A stretch of 64,000 bases of DNA from an uncultured Rhodospirillaceae bacterium (GTDB lineage: Bacteria > Pseudomonadota > Alphaproteobacteria > Reyranellales > Reyranellaceae). Location: NCBI GenBank assembly GCA_945952105.1, contig CAMFGZ010000008.1, positions 1 through 64,000 on the forward strand. Direction: 5' to 3'. The notes below the pieces were generated by a model. It saw only the letters and a program-made list of their open reading frames with translations, was not told the DNA's origin and searched no databases. Positions within the stretch are counted from its first letter, which is position 1. Each line of letters begins with the position of its first letter. The translations under genes were made by a program, and so were the position numbers. Positions 35,032 through 43,596 of the stretch are shown here, in pieces.

Positions 35032-36297
35032 ATGGGTGCGCAGGTCAATTCGCCGGCCCGCATCCTGACGGCCAGCCTCGTCGGAACCACCATCGAATTC
35101 TTCGACTTCTACATCTTCGCCACGGCGGCGGTGCTAGTCTTCCCGCATCTGTTCTTTCCGACCAGCGACCCGACCGCGGCGGTGCTGCAGTCGTTTGCGA
35201 CCTTCTCGATCGCCTTCTTCGCCCGCCCGCTGGGCGCGGCGGTGTTCGGCCATTACGGCGACCGGATCGGCCGCAAGGCGACGCTGGTCGCCGCGCTGAT
35301 GACGATGGGCCTGTCGACGGTTCTGATCGGCTTCCTGCCAGGCTACGACACGATCGGCGTCTTTGCGCCATTGCTGCTGGCGATCTGCCGCTTCGGCCAG
35401 GGGCTGGGACTGGGCGGCGAGTGGGGCGGGGCGGTCCTGCTGGCGACCGAGAACGCGCCGCCGCACCGTCGAAGCTGGTACGCGATGTTCCCGCAGCTCG
35501 GTGCGCCGCTGGGCTTCGTGCTGTCGGCGACGTCGTTCCTGCTGCTGACGGAAACCCTCAGCAATGCGCAGTTCCTCGCCTGGGGGTGGAGGATCCCCTT
35601 CGTCGCCAGCCTGCTGCTGGTGGTGCTCGGCCTCTACGTGCGCCTCCAGATCACCGAGACGCCCGAGTTCCAGAAGGCGGTGGATGCCAGGGTGAGGGTG
35701 GACGTGCCGTTCGTGGATATTCTGCGGAACCATAAGCGCGCGTTGCTGCTCGGCACCCTGGTTGCGCTCGCGACCTTCGTGCTGTTCTATCTCATGACGG
35801 TGTTCACGCTGAGCTGGGCTACCAGCAAGCTCGGTTACTCGCGCGAACGCTACCTCGTGCTGCAACTCGTCGGTGTCGCCTTCTTCGCGGCAACCATCCC
35901 GATGTCGGCGTGGCTGGCCGACCGTTACGGCCGCCGCGGCGTGCTGCTGGTCGCGACGGCCTGCACCGGCGTGTTCGGCCTGTTCTTCGAACCGTTGCTC
36001 GCCAGTGGCCTCGGTGGAGCGCTGGCCTTCAACGTCATCGGCCTCGCGCTGATGGGCTTCAACTACGGCCCGATCGGCGCGGCGCTCGCTTCGCCGTTTC
36101 CGGTTTCGGTGCGCTACACCGGCGCCTCGATGACGTTCAATCTCGCCGGCATCTTCGGTGCTTCGCTCGCGCCCTACATCGCAACCTGGCTGGCGCTGAA
36201 CTTCTCGCTGGCGTGGGTCGGCTACTACCTGCTTGCCGCCTGCCTGCTCACGCTGGCGGCAATGCTGATCAGTCGGGACGCCGAGCTATCTTCCTGA
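35032..36297 (+). CDS. MHS-family (metabolite:H+ symporter) MFS transporter
   Basis: A 421-residue protein with about 12 membrane segments. The GTTIEFFDFYIFATAA start, FARPLGAAVFGHYGDRIGRK and RFGQGLGLGGEWGGAVL are hallmarks of the MHS/ShiA-ProP group, which import organic acids, shikimate, betaines and similar compounds with protons. Substrate unknown. Its ATG lies directly after the monooxygenase stop (TAG ATG), so translation is coupled. GTAG sequence alone offers little ribosome site. Confidence 0.92.
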   Translation: MGAQVNSPARILTASLVGTTIEFFDFYIFATAAVLVFPHLFFPTSDPTAAVLQSFATFSIAFFARPLGAAVFGHYGDRIGRKATLVAALMTMGLSTVLIGFLPGYDTIGVFAPLLLAICRFGQGLGLGGEWGGAVLLATENAPPHRRSWYAMFPQLGAPLGFVLSATSFLLLTETLSNAQFLAWGWRIPFVASLLLVVLGLYVRLQITETPEFQKAVDARVRVDVPFVDILRNHKRALLLGTLVALATFVLFYLMTVFTLSWATSKLGYSRERYLVLQLVGVAFFAATIPMSAWLADRYGRRGVLLVATACTGVFGLFFEPLLASGLGGALAFNVIGLALMGFNYGPIGAALASPFPVSVRYTGASMTFNLAGIFGASLAPYIATWLALNFSLAWVGYYLLAACLLTLAAMLISRDAELSS

Positions 36298-36312
36298 CGT
36301 GCGTGCCGCCGG

Positions 36313-37092
36313 TCAGGTGAACGAGACGGTGATCGATCCGAACGGGCCGAAGTCGGCGACGTGGGTTTCGCCCGGCTTGGGCGCCAGCATTCCGGTGAGC
36401 GTGCCGGTGCTCACCATCTGGCCTTCCTTCATGCCGACGCCGGTGCGCGACAGTTCGTTGGCGAGCCAGGTGAGCGGCACCATCGGATGGTCGAGCGCGG
36501 CGGCGGCCGTGCCTTTGCGGCGCAGGCGTCCGTTGGACGACAGCGTCGTTTCCTGGCCGGCGATGTCGACGGTCTTCCAGTCCCTGATGGCGGGGCCGTA
36601 GACGATCGTACCGGAGCCCGCGCCGTCGGCGAGGATCGCGGGCAGGGGCGGGAACGAAGCGTCGTGTATGAAGCGGCATTCCGCCAGTTCGAGGCCGGGA
36701 TGCAGCGACGCCACCGCGTCGGTGACTTCCTCGACCGTGTACGCTTTTTCGCGCGGCGGCAGATCGCGGCCGAGCTTCGCCTGATACTCGACCTCGGGGA
36801 TCGGACTTGCAAGCGTCGCATGCACCGCGCTGTAGGGCGTCTCGGCCGTGAAGTAGACACGGCCATAGATCGGCGAGTCGGTCCGCAGCGCCTGCTGCAT
36901 TTCCTCCTTCATCGCCGCGATCTTCCAACCGAGCACTGGCCAGCCCAGTTCCTCTTCGACCATGCCGGCGATCCGGTAGGCCGTCGCCTTGTCCGGCGGC
37001 ACGAGATGCGAAGCGAGGCCGCTTTGACTGCGATGTTCGCGACGAAGCGAGGCGAGGAGGCGGGCGAGTTCCCGTTGCGCTGTCATGTCCAT
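36313..37092 (-). CDS. 2-Keto-4-pentenoate hydratase-like protein
   Basis: A 259-residue member of the fumarylacetoacetate-hydrolase/hydratase superfamily. GWKIAAMKEEMQQAL and the PEVEYQAKLGRDL segment (metal-ligand Glu pair) match MhpD/HpaH-type enzymes, which hydrate 2-oxo-4-pentenoate or related dienoates in meta-cleavage pathways. AAGGA lies 6 bases before the ATG at 37092; an ATG at 37086 is the alternative. It is divergent from the second ICL/PEPM gene with only 32 bases between starts. No ring-cleavage dioxygenase is present in the window. Confidence 0.85.
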   Translation of the reverse strand: MDMTAQRELARLLASLRREHRSQSGLASHLVPPDKATAYRIAGMVEEELGWPVLGWKIAAMKEEMQQALRTDSPIYGRVYFTAETPYSAVHATLASPIPEVEYQAKLGRDLPPREKAYTVEEVTDAVASLHPGLELAECRFIHDASFPPLPAILADGAGSGTIVYGPAIRDWKTVDIAGQETTLSSNGRLRRKGTAAAALDHPMVPLTWLANELSRTGVGMKEGQMVSTGTLTGMLAPKPGETHVADFGPFGSITVSFT

Positions 37093-37124
37093 CGGTGTTC
37101 CTTAGCAGAAAGCGGAGGAGACGA

Positions 37125-37940
37125 ATGCGGACGCAGGCGGAAAAGGGACAGGTGTTTCGCGAGCTGCACGAACGGCCGGGTCTGCTGTTGCTGCCCAATC
37201 CCTGGGACGCCGGCACGGCCAGGCTGCTGCAGTCGCTGGGCTTCGAGGCGCTGGCCACGACCAGCCTCGGCATGTCCAATGCGCTGGGTCGCGTCGACGG
37301 CGACAATGCGGTGAGCCGCGACGAGCTTCTGGAGAATTGCCGCGTCATCGCGAGCGCCACGGACCTGCCGGTGAATGCCGATCTTGAGAACGGCTATGCC
37401 GACGACCCGAAGGAAGCCGCGACCATCCTGCGCGACGCGGCCGCCGTGGGCATCGTCGGCGGCTCGATCGAGGATTGGAGCGGCGAGAAGATCTACGACT
37501 TCAACCATGCGGTGGAGCGCGTGGCGGCTGGCGCCGAGATGGCGCGCTCGCTGCCGGTGCCGTTCACCTTCACCGCGCGGGCCGAGAACCTGATCCGCGG
37601 CGTGAAGGATCTCGACGACACGATCCGCCGCCTGCAAGCCTTCGAGAAGGCCGGCGCCGACGTGCTCTACGCGCCGGGTCTGCGGGACCTCGCAACCATG
37701 CGCACGGTGGCTTCCGAGGTAACGAAGCCGTTGAACGTCGTCATGAGCGCGGGCGATCCCGATCTTACGGCCGATCAGATCGCGGCAACGGGTGTAAAGC
37801 GGATCAGTGTCGGCGGTGCGCTGTCGCGGCTGGCGCTGGCGGCGTTCATGAAGGGCGCGAACGACATGAAGGCCGGCAGCTTCCTGTGGATGCGCGACAC
37901 GATGCCGACCAGCGACCTCAAGAAGGTGTTCGGCGGCTGA
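37125..37940 (+). CDS. Isocitrate lyase/PEP mutase family protein (second copy)
   Basis: A 271-residue paralogue of the 30348-31172 protein. Both share the LLPNPWDAGTARLL/FVIANPWDAGSARVL start, a NADLENGYADD/AADLEKGFGDS metal segment and a GGSIED loop. The two differ in the loop after GGSIED (WSGEKIYD versus ATGNPDQPL), where substrate specificity is set in this superfamily. AGCGGAGGAG before 37125 is a good ribosome site and excludes the upstream codon at 37095. Reaction unknown. Confidence 0.83.
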   Translation: MRTQAEKGQVFRELHERPGLLLLPNPWDAGTARLLQSLGFEALATTSLGMSNALGRVDGDNAVSRDELLENCRVIASATDLPVNADLENGYADDPKEAATILRDAAAVGIVGGSIEDWSGEKIYDFNHAVERVAAGAEMARSLPVPFTFTARAENLIRGVKDLDDTIRRLQAFEKAGADVLYAPGLRDLATMRTVASEVTKPLNVVMSAGDPDLTADQIAATGVKRISVGGALSRLALAAFMKGANDMKAGSFLWMRDTMPTSDLKKVFGG

Positions 37941-37969
37941 CGCGGCATGATGACGGAGTTGGGATCGGC

Positions 37970-38440
37970 ATGAAGCGCAAGACGGAAATCCCCGCGGCCG
38001 GCGAGGGCAAGCGTGGGCCGGAGGGCCATCTCGGCTATCTCGTGCGGCAGGCACACGCGGCGGTACGGGCGGCGATGGAGAAGGCGCTGGCCGACCTCGA
38101 TGTGACGCCGCCCCAGTTCGCGGTCCTGACCATGGTCGTGAGTTATCCGGGGGTCTCTGGCGCGGAGCTTGCTAGGCTGACTTTCCTGACGCCGCAGACG
38201 ATCAACGTGATCGTCCGCAATCTGGTCAGGGCCGGGCATGTGGAGAAATCGGCCGATGCCACGCACGGTCGCATCCTTCGTCTGCACGCTACGGTCCGGG
38301 GCGTAGCCCTGCTGAAGCGCTGCCGGGCGAGGGTCATGGAAATCGAGGGGCGGCTCGCGGGGCTGCTGGGTCGGGAGGAGGAGCGGGTGGTGCGGAGCTG
38401 GCTCGCCGCAGTTGGCGAGAAATTGACTGAAGAACGCTGA
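37970..38440 (+). CDS. MarR-family transcriptional regulator
   Basis: A 156-residue winged-helix protein. VTPPQFAVLTMVVSYPGVSGAELAR and LTPQTINVIVRNLVRAGHVEK form the MarR helix-turn-helix, with the beta-wing near ATHGRILRL. The N-terminal 20 residues are basic and disordered. It is 29 bases after the ICL/PEPM gene and 91 bases before the ABC operon. It may regulate either of these or the divergent hydratase. Confidence 0.88.
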   Translation: MKRKTEIPAAGEGKRGPEGHLGYLVRQAHAAVRAAMEKALADLDVTPPQFAVLTMVVSYPGVSGAELARLTFLTPQTINVIVRNLVRAGHVEKSADATHGRILRLHATVRGVALLKRCRARVMEIEGRLAGLLGREEERVVRSWLAAVGEKLTEER

Positions 38441-38459
38441 GTGCGCCGCGCGCGGACTG

Positions 38460-38477
38460 CTGTAACATAAGGGTCAT
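38460..38477 (+). promoter_or_regulatory. Weak Pho-box-like sequence before the ABC transporter operon
   Basis: CTGTAACATAAGGGTCAT can be read as CTGTAAC-ATAA-GGGTCAT, two 7-base CTGTCAT-like repeats (5/7 matches each) separated by an A/T-rich 4-base spacer. It lies 54 bases before the binding-protein ATG. The match is weaker than that at 20628-20645 and could be chance. Confidence 0.3.
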
Positions 38478-38531
38478 GAATGGCCTGTAGCTGCAGGCAT
38501 TCGACAGGGGCTGAACAGGGGGACTGAATTC

Positions 38532-39578
38532 ATGATCGATCGGACCATCTTCCGGCGCGCCACGCTGGCGGGCGCCGCTGCGCTTGCAATCTTCGGCCTG
38601 GCATCGCCGGCCTCCGCGCAGAAGACCAGGCTCACGGTCTACACGGCGCTGGAGAACGACCAGCTCGACCCGTTCAAGAAGGCCTTCGAGGCCGACAATC
38701 CCACGATCGAGATCGCCTGGGTGCGTGATTCCACGGGCGTCGTCGCGGCCAAGCTGATGGCCGAGAAGGACAATCCCCGCGCCGACATCATCTGGGGCCT
38801 CGCCGCCTCCAACGTCGGCCTGATGGCCTCGATGGGCATGCTCGAGCCCTACACGCCGGCCGGCTCGACCGCCCTCAACCCGATGTTCCTGAGCGGCAAG
38901 TCGCCCCAGACCTGGGTCGGCATGGACGCCTATCTCTCGCTGGTCTGCTTCAACACGGCGGAAGGCAAGAAGGGCAACAAGCCGGTCCCGACGAGCTGGG
39001 CCGACCTGATCAAGCCCGAATACAAGGACTCGATCGTGATGCCGAACCCGGCATCGTCGGGCACCGGCTACCTCACCATCGCCGCCTGGCTTCAGATCAT
39101 GGGCGAGGAAGCGGGATGGAAATACATGGACGCGCTCCACCAGAACATCGCTCAGTACATCCACTCGGGCTCGGCGCCCTGCGTGCAGGCCGCCAAGGGC
39201 GAGCGCCTGATCGGCATCGGCCTCGACACCCGTGGCGCCTCGGAGAAGACCAAGGGCGCGCCACTCGAACTGGTGATCCCGAAGGAGGGCCTGGGCTGGG
39301 AGCTCGAGGTTACCGCCATCGTCAAGGGCACCAAGAACCTCGAAGCGGCCAAGAAGCTCGCCGACTGGGCGGCCACCAAGAAGGCCAACGAGCTCTACGC
39401 CAAGACCTATCCGATCGTCGCCTATCCGGGTGTCGCGATCACGCCGCCGAACTATCCGCCGAACCTCGAGAAGGTGATGGTGAAGAACGACGTAGAGTGG
39501 ATGGCCAAGAACCGCGACCGCATCCTGGCCGAGTGGACCAAGCGCTACGACGGCAAGTCGGCGCCGAAGGCCAAGTAA
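38532..39578 (+). CDS. ABC transporter substrate-binding protein, AEP type
   Basis: A 348-residue periplasmic binding protein with a signal peptide (ASPASAQK cleavage region). Family-1/Fe3+-type binding fold. It is close to the orphan protein at 17891-18895, with shared MAEKDNPRADI/LAEKANPRADA, SSGTGYL/SSGTGFL and GLGWE segments. Homologues are annotated as putative 2-aminoethylphosphonate binding proteins. It is the first gene of a complete importer with the ATPase and permease that follow. The name AEP rests on family convention and the phn genes elsewhere in the window. Confidence 0.85.
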   Translation: MIDRTIFRRATLAGAAALAIFGLASPASAQKTRLTVYTALENDQLDPFKKAFEADNPTIEIAWVRDSTGVVAAKLMAEKDNPRADIIWGLAASNVGLMASMGMLEPYTPAGSTALNPMFLSGKSPQTWVGMDAYLSLVCFNTAEGKKGNKPVPTSWADLIKPEYKDSIVMPNPASSGTGYLTIAAWLQIMGEEAGWKYMDALHQNIAQYIHSGSAPCVQAAKGERLIGIGLDTRGASEKTKGAPLELVIPKEGLGWELEVTAIVKGTKNLEAAKKLADWAATKKANELYAKTYPIVAYPGVAITPPNYPPNLEKVMVKNDVEWMAKNRDRILAEWTKRYDGKSAPKAK

Positions 39579-39604
39579 CGCCTCACGGCATCGACCCTCT
39601 GTCG

Positions 39605-39639
39605 TCATCCTGAGCGGGGCAGTGCTTCGCTCAGGACGA
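39605..39639. repeat. REP-like hairpin between binding-protein and ATPase genes
   Basis: TCATCCTGAGCG (39605-39616) and CGCTCAGGACGA (39628-39639) form a 12-bp stem with one mismatch and an 11-base loop. It lies in the 72-base gap after the binding-protein gene. Hairpins at this point often stabilise the binding-protein message relative to the downstream genes; the CATCCTGAGCG core looks like a dispersed repeat, but no other copy was seen in the window. Confidence 0.5.
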
Positions 39640-39650
39640 GCTTGGTTGCC

Positions 39651-40718
39651 ATGACGAACTATCTCGAAGTCAGAAATCTCTCGAAGCGCTTCGGCGACTT
39701 CACCGCGCTGGGCGACGTCTCGCTCGACATCGTCGAGGGCGAGTTCGTCTGCTTCCTCGGTCCCTCGGGCTGCGGCAAGACCACCTTGCTGCGCGCCATC
39801 GCCGGCCTCGATCCACAGACCTCAGGCACGATCCGCCAGAAAGGACGGGACGTCTCGGCACTGCCGCCGGCGCAACGCGACTTCGGCATCGTCTTCCAGT
39901 CCTACGCGCTGTTTCCCAATCTAAGCGTGACCGACAATGTCGGCTACGGGCTGGTGAACCGCCGCCAGAACAAGGCCGCGATCGGCAAGCGCGTCGCCGA
40001 ACTGCTGGCCCTCGTAGGCCTGCCAGACGCCGGTCCGAAATATCCCGCCCAGCTCTCGGGCGGACAGCAGCAGCGTGTCGCGCTGGCGCGTGCGCTCGCG
40101 ACCTCGCCCGGTCTTCTGCTGCTCGACGAACCCTTGTCGGCACTCGATGCCCGTGTGCGCCTGCGGTTGCGTCACGAAATCAAGGCGCTGCAACGGACCC
40201 TGGGCGTCACCACGATCATGGTGACGCACGATCAGGAAGAGGCGCTGACCATGGCCGACCGCATCGTGGTCATGAACCACGGTGCCATCGAGCAGGTCGG
40301 CACGCCGCAGGAGATCTACCGCCGGCCCGCGACGGCCTTCGTGGCCGACTTCGTCGGATCCATGAACTTCCTCGCCGGGACGCTGATGGCGGCCGACAAG
40401 GTGCGGGTGGCCGGCGTCGATTTCGCCTGCCCCACCCAGGATGGGCTGGCGCCCGGCCAGAAGGTCAGCCTCTGCATCCGTCCCGAGGATGTGCGCGTGC
40501 GCGACCTGCCGGCCGACATCGCCAACCGCGTGCCGGTCGAGGTGGCGGAACTGGATTTCGTCGGCGCCTTCTGTCGCGCGACCTTGAAAGCGCGGGCGGC
40601 GGCTGACGTCGCCGTGACTGCCGACTTCTCCAGCAACCTGATCCGCGATCTTGGTGTCGACATCGGCACGAAGCTCGACATCGCTCTGCCGCCCGACCGG
40701 CTCAGGGTCTTCGCTTGA
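39651..40718 (+). CDS. ABC transporter ATP-binding protein, AEP type
   Basis: A 355-residue ATPase. The Walker A motif GPSGCGKTTLL is near residue 41, the signature LSGGQQQRVALARAL near 133, Walker B LLLLDEPLSALD near 155 and the switch His in MVTHDQEEAL near 190. A C-terminal TOBE-type domain (about 280-355) is present, as in sugar and polyamine/phosphonate importers. It powers the permease encoded next. ATG 39651 is used; an in-frame TTG at 39642 is possible. Confidence 0.92.
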   Translation: MTNYLEVRNLSKRFGDFTALGDVSLDIVEGEFVCFLGPSGCGKTTLLRAIAGLDPQTSGTIRQKGRDVSALPPAQRDFGIVFQSYALFPNLSVTDNVGYGLVNRRQNKAAIGKRVAELLALVGLPDAGPKYPAQLSGGQQQRVALARALATSPGLLLLDEPLSALDARVRLRLRHEIKALQRTLGVTTIMVTHDQEEALTMADRIVVMNHGAIEQVGTPQEIYRRPATAFVADFVGSMNFLAGTLMAADKVRVAGVDFACPTQDGLAPGQKVSLCIRPEDVRVRDLPADIANRVPVEVAELDFVGAFCRATLKARAAADVAVTADFSSNLIRDLGVDIGTKLDIALPPDRLRVFA

Positions 40719-42403
40719 GCCTGGCCGTTCCCCGGATGAAGGTCGGCCTGTCGCGCGACGACCTGATGATGCGTGCCGGCGTGGTCGTGCTGGCGGGTAT
40801 CCTGCTGGTCATGCTCGGCCTGCCGCTCTGGGCGCTTCTCGCCAAGGGCTTCGAGGACCGCGACGGCAAGTTCATCGGCCTCGCCAATTACGTTTCCTAC
40901 TTTTCGACACCGGCGCTCTTCCAGTCGGCGCTCAACAGTCTGCAGGTCGCGTCGATCACCACCGTGATCGTCGTGCCGCTCGCGTTCCTCTATGCCTACG
41001 CGCTGACACGGACCGTGCTGCCGATGCGCTGGCTTTTCCAGGGCATCTCGCTGATCCCGATCTTCGCGCCCTCGCTGCTGCCGGGCCTGGCGCTGATCTA
41101 CCTGTTCGGCACCCAGGGCTTCTTCAAGGCTTTGCTGGGCGGCGGTTCGATCTACGGCATCGACGGCATCGTGATCGCGCAGGTCTTCTACTGCTTTCCG
41201 CACGCCACGCTGATCCTGACGACCGCGCTCGCCACCGCCGACGCGCGCCTCTACGAGGCGGCCGACGTGCTGGGCACGTCCAGGCGCCGCATCTTCTTCA
41301 CCGTCACCCTGCCGGGCGCGAAGTACGGCCTGATCAGCGCCGCGCTGGTCGTGTTCACGCTGGTGATCACCGACTTCGGCATCGCCAAGGTGATCGGCGG
41401 CAACTTCAACGTGCTGGCAACGGACGTCTACAAGAAGGTGATCGGCCAGCAGGATTTCTCGATGGGGGCGGTCGTCGGCATGGTGCTGCTGGCTCCGGCG
41501 GCGCTCGCCTTCCTGGTCGACCGTCTGGTCCAACGCAAGCAGGTGGCGCTGCTGACGGCGCGCGCCGTGCCGCTGGTGCCGCGGCCGAAGTTCGCCCGCG
41601 ATCTCTTCTTCACCCTGTTCTGCCTGCTGGTCTCCGCCGCCATCCTCGCCATCCTCGGGATGGCGATCTGGGGTTCGTTGATCAAGTACTGGCCGTACAA
41701 TCTCAGCCTCACCCTCGACAATTACGACTTCGCCAAGTTCGACGCCAACGGCTGGGATTCCTATTGGAATTCGGTGCGCATGGCGCTGGGGGCGGCAGTA
41801 TTCGGCACGGTACTGATGTTCACCGGTGCCTGGCTGAACGAGAAGACACGGGGCTTCGGGGCGATGCGCGGCGTCGTGCAGTTCCTGGCCTTCCTGCCGA
41901 TGGCGGTGCCCGGCCTCGTGCTGGGCCTCGGCTACATCTTCTTCTTCAATGCGCCGAACAATCCGCTGAATTTCCTCTACGCCACCATGGGCATCCTGGT
42001 GCTGAACACGGTGGCGCACTTCTACACGGTGGGCCATCTCACGGCGGCGACGGCCTTGAAGCAGATCGATCCGGAGTTCGAGGCCGTTTCGGCCTCGCTC
42101 AAAGTGCCGATCTGGCGGACTTTCGTGCGCGTCACTGCCCCGATCTGCCTGCCGGCCATCCTCGACATCGCGATCTACCTGTTCGTGAACGCCATGACGA
42201 CCGTGTCGTCGGTCATCTTCCTCTACGCTCCCGACACCAAGCTCGCCTCGGTGGCGGCCGTGAACATCGAGGAGGCGGGAACCACCGCCGCCGCCGCCGC
42301 GCTCTGCGTCGTGATCGTCCTCACCTCGGCCGCCGTGAAGGCCGCCCACCTGGTCGCCGACCGCTTCCTGTTCGCCCGCCTGCAGGTCTGGCGGCGACGC
42401 TGA
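40715..42403 (+). CDS. ABC transporter permease, fused two-half type (AEP type)
   Basis: A 562-residue permease with about 12 membrane segments, a fusion of two 6-segment halves. Each half has an EAA-type loop: LYEAADVLGTSRRRIFF near residue 182 and FEAVSASLKVPIWRTF near 450. This is the usual layout for Fe3+/AEP-type importers. The TTG start at 40715 overlaps the ATPase stop and has CAGGG upstream; an ATG at 40736 is the alternative but has no ribosome site. Confidence 0.88.
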   Translation: MSLAVPRMKVGLSRDDLMMRAGVVVLAGILLVMLGLPLWALLAKGFEDRDGKFIGLANYVSYFSTPALFQSALNSLQVASITTVIVVPLAFLYAYALTRTVLPMRWLFQGISLIPIFAPSLLPGLALIYLFGTQGFFKALLGGGSIYGIDGIVIAQVFYCFPHATLILTTALATADARLYEAADVLGTSRRRIFFTVTLPGAKYGLISAALVVFTLVITDFGIAKVIGGNFNVLATDVYKKVIGQQDFSMGAVVGMVLLAPAALAFLVDRLVQRKQVALLTARAVPLVPRPKFARDLFFTLFCLLVSAAILAILGMAIWGSLIKYWPYNLSLTLDNYDFAKFDANGWDSYWNSVRMALGAAVFGTVLMFTGAWLNEKTRGFGAMRGVVQFLAFLPMAVPGLVLGLGYIFFFNAPNNPLNFLYATMGILVLNTVAHFYTVGHLTAATALKQIDPEFEAVSASLKVPIWRTFVRVTAPICLPAILDIAIYLFVNAMTTVSSVIFLYAPDTKLASVAAVNIEEAGTTAAAAALCVVIVLTSAAVKAAHLVADRFLFARLQVWRRR

Positions 42404-42423
42404 TTTCGCGCGAACATCGCGCG

Positions 42424-43596
42424 ATGAAGCAGCTAAAGATTCCCGCCGTCTACATGCGCGGGGGCACCAGCAAGGGCGTGTTCTTCCTCGATCACGACCT
42501 GCCCGCAGATCCGGCGGCACGCGACCGGCTCCTGCTGCGCGTGATCGGCAGTCCGGACCGCTACGGCAAGCACACCGATGGCATGGGCGGGGCGACGTCG
42601 AGCACCAGCAAAGTGGTGATCCTGTCCAAATCCGGGCGCGAAGGCTGCGACGTCGACTATCGCTTCGGCCAGGTGGCGATCGACGCGCCGGTCATCGACT
42701 GGTCGGGCAACTGCGGCAATCTCAGCGCCGCCGTCGGGGCCTGTGCTCTGGGCATGGGCCTGGTCGAGGGACCGGCCGACGGCATCGCGACGGTGCGGAT
42801 CTGGCAGGCCAATATCGAGAAGGTGATTGTGAACCATGTGCCCATGCAGGGTGGCGAGGTTCTGGAACTGGGCGATTTCGAACTGGATGGCGTGGCCTTC
42901 CCGGCGGCCGAGGTGAAAGTCGAGTTCCTCGATCCCGCTGCCGACGAGGAAGGCGGCGACGGTGCGGGCGGTGGCGCCATGTTCCCGACCGGCAACCGCA
43001 TGGACGTGCTCGAGGTGCCGGGCGTCGGCAAGTTCGAGGCGACGCTGATCAACGCCGGGAACCCGACCATCTTCGTCGATGCCGCAAGCCTCGGCCTCGA
43101 GGGCACGGAGTTGCAGGGCGACGTGAACGGCGACAAGGAGCTGTTGAAGCGCGCCGAGGCCGTGCGCGCCCACGGCGCCGTCGCGATGGGCCTCGTTGCC
43201 TCGGCGCAGGAAGCGACGGAGAAGAGGCCGCACACGCCCAAGCTCGCCTTTGTCGCAAAGCCCGCCGCCTACAAGGCTTCCGACGGCAAGCGCATCGAGG
43301 CGAGTGCCATCGACCTGCTGGCCCGCATCTTCTCTATGGGTGTGCTGCACCACGCCATGACCGGTACTGGCGCGGTCGCCATCGCCGCCGCCGCCGCGAT
43401 CCCCGGCACGATCGTGAGTCGCGTCGCGCCCGCAGGCGCCGACGGCCGCGTCCACTTCGGCCATCCCTCCGGCAGCCTCAACGTCGGCGCCGAGGCCCGC
43501 GAGGAAAACGGTCAATGGACCGTGAGCAAAGTCATGATGAGCCGCTCTGCGCGCCGCCTGATGGAAGGCTGGGTAAGGGTGCCTGGCGAACGATGA
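42424..43596 (+). CDS. prpF: PrpF-family isomerase (2-methylaconitate/oxalomesaconate type)
   Basis: A 390-residue diaminopimelate-epimerase-like protein. The PAVYMRGGTSKGVFF start, DGMGGATSSTSKVV near residue 52, WSGNCGNLSAAVG near 100 and HPSGSLNVGAE near 350 are PrpF family markers. Relatives isomerise 2-methylaconitate or 4-oxalomesaconate. No prpC or acnD partner is present, so the substrate is not the standard propionate-pathway one with any certainty. It is 21 bases after the permease, and its stop overlaps the next ATG (ATGA). Confidence 0.87.
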   Translation: MKQLKIPAVYMRGGTSKGVFFLDHDLPADPAARDRLLLRVIGSPDRYGKHTDGMGGATSSTSKVVILSKSGREGCDVDYRFGQVAIDAPVIDWSGNCGNLSAAVGACALGMGLVEGPADGIATVRIWQANIEKVIVNHVPMQGGEVLELGDFELDGVAFPAAEVKVEFLDPAADEEGGDGAGGGAMFPTGNRMDVLEVPGVGKFEATLINAGNPTIFVDAASLGLEGTELQGDVNGDKELLKRAEAVRAHGAVAMGLVASAQEATEKRPHTPKLAFVAKPAAYKASDGKRIEASAIDLLARIFSMGVLHHAMTGTGAVAIAAAAAIPGTIVSRVAPAGADGRVHFGHPSGSLNVGAEAREENGQWTVSKVMMSRSARRLMEGWVRVPGER

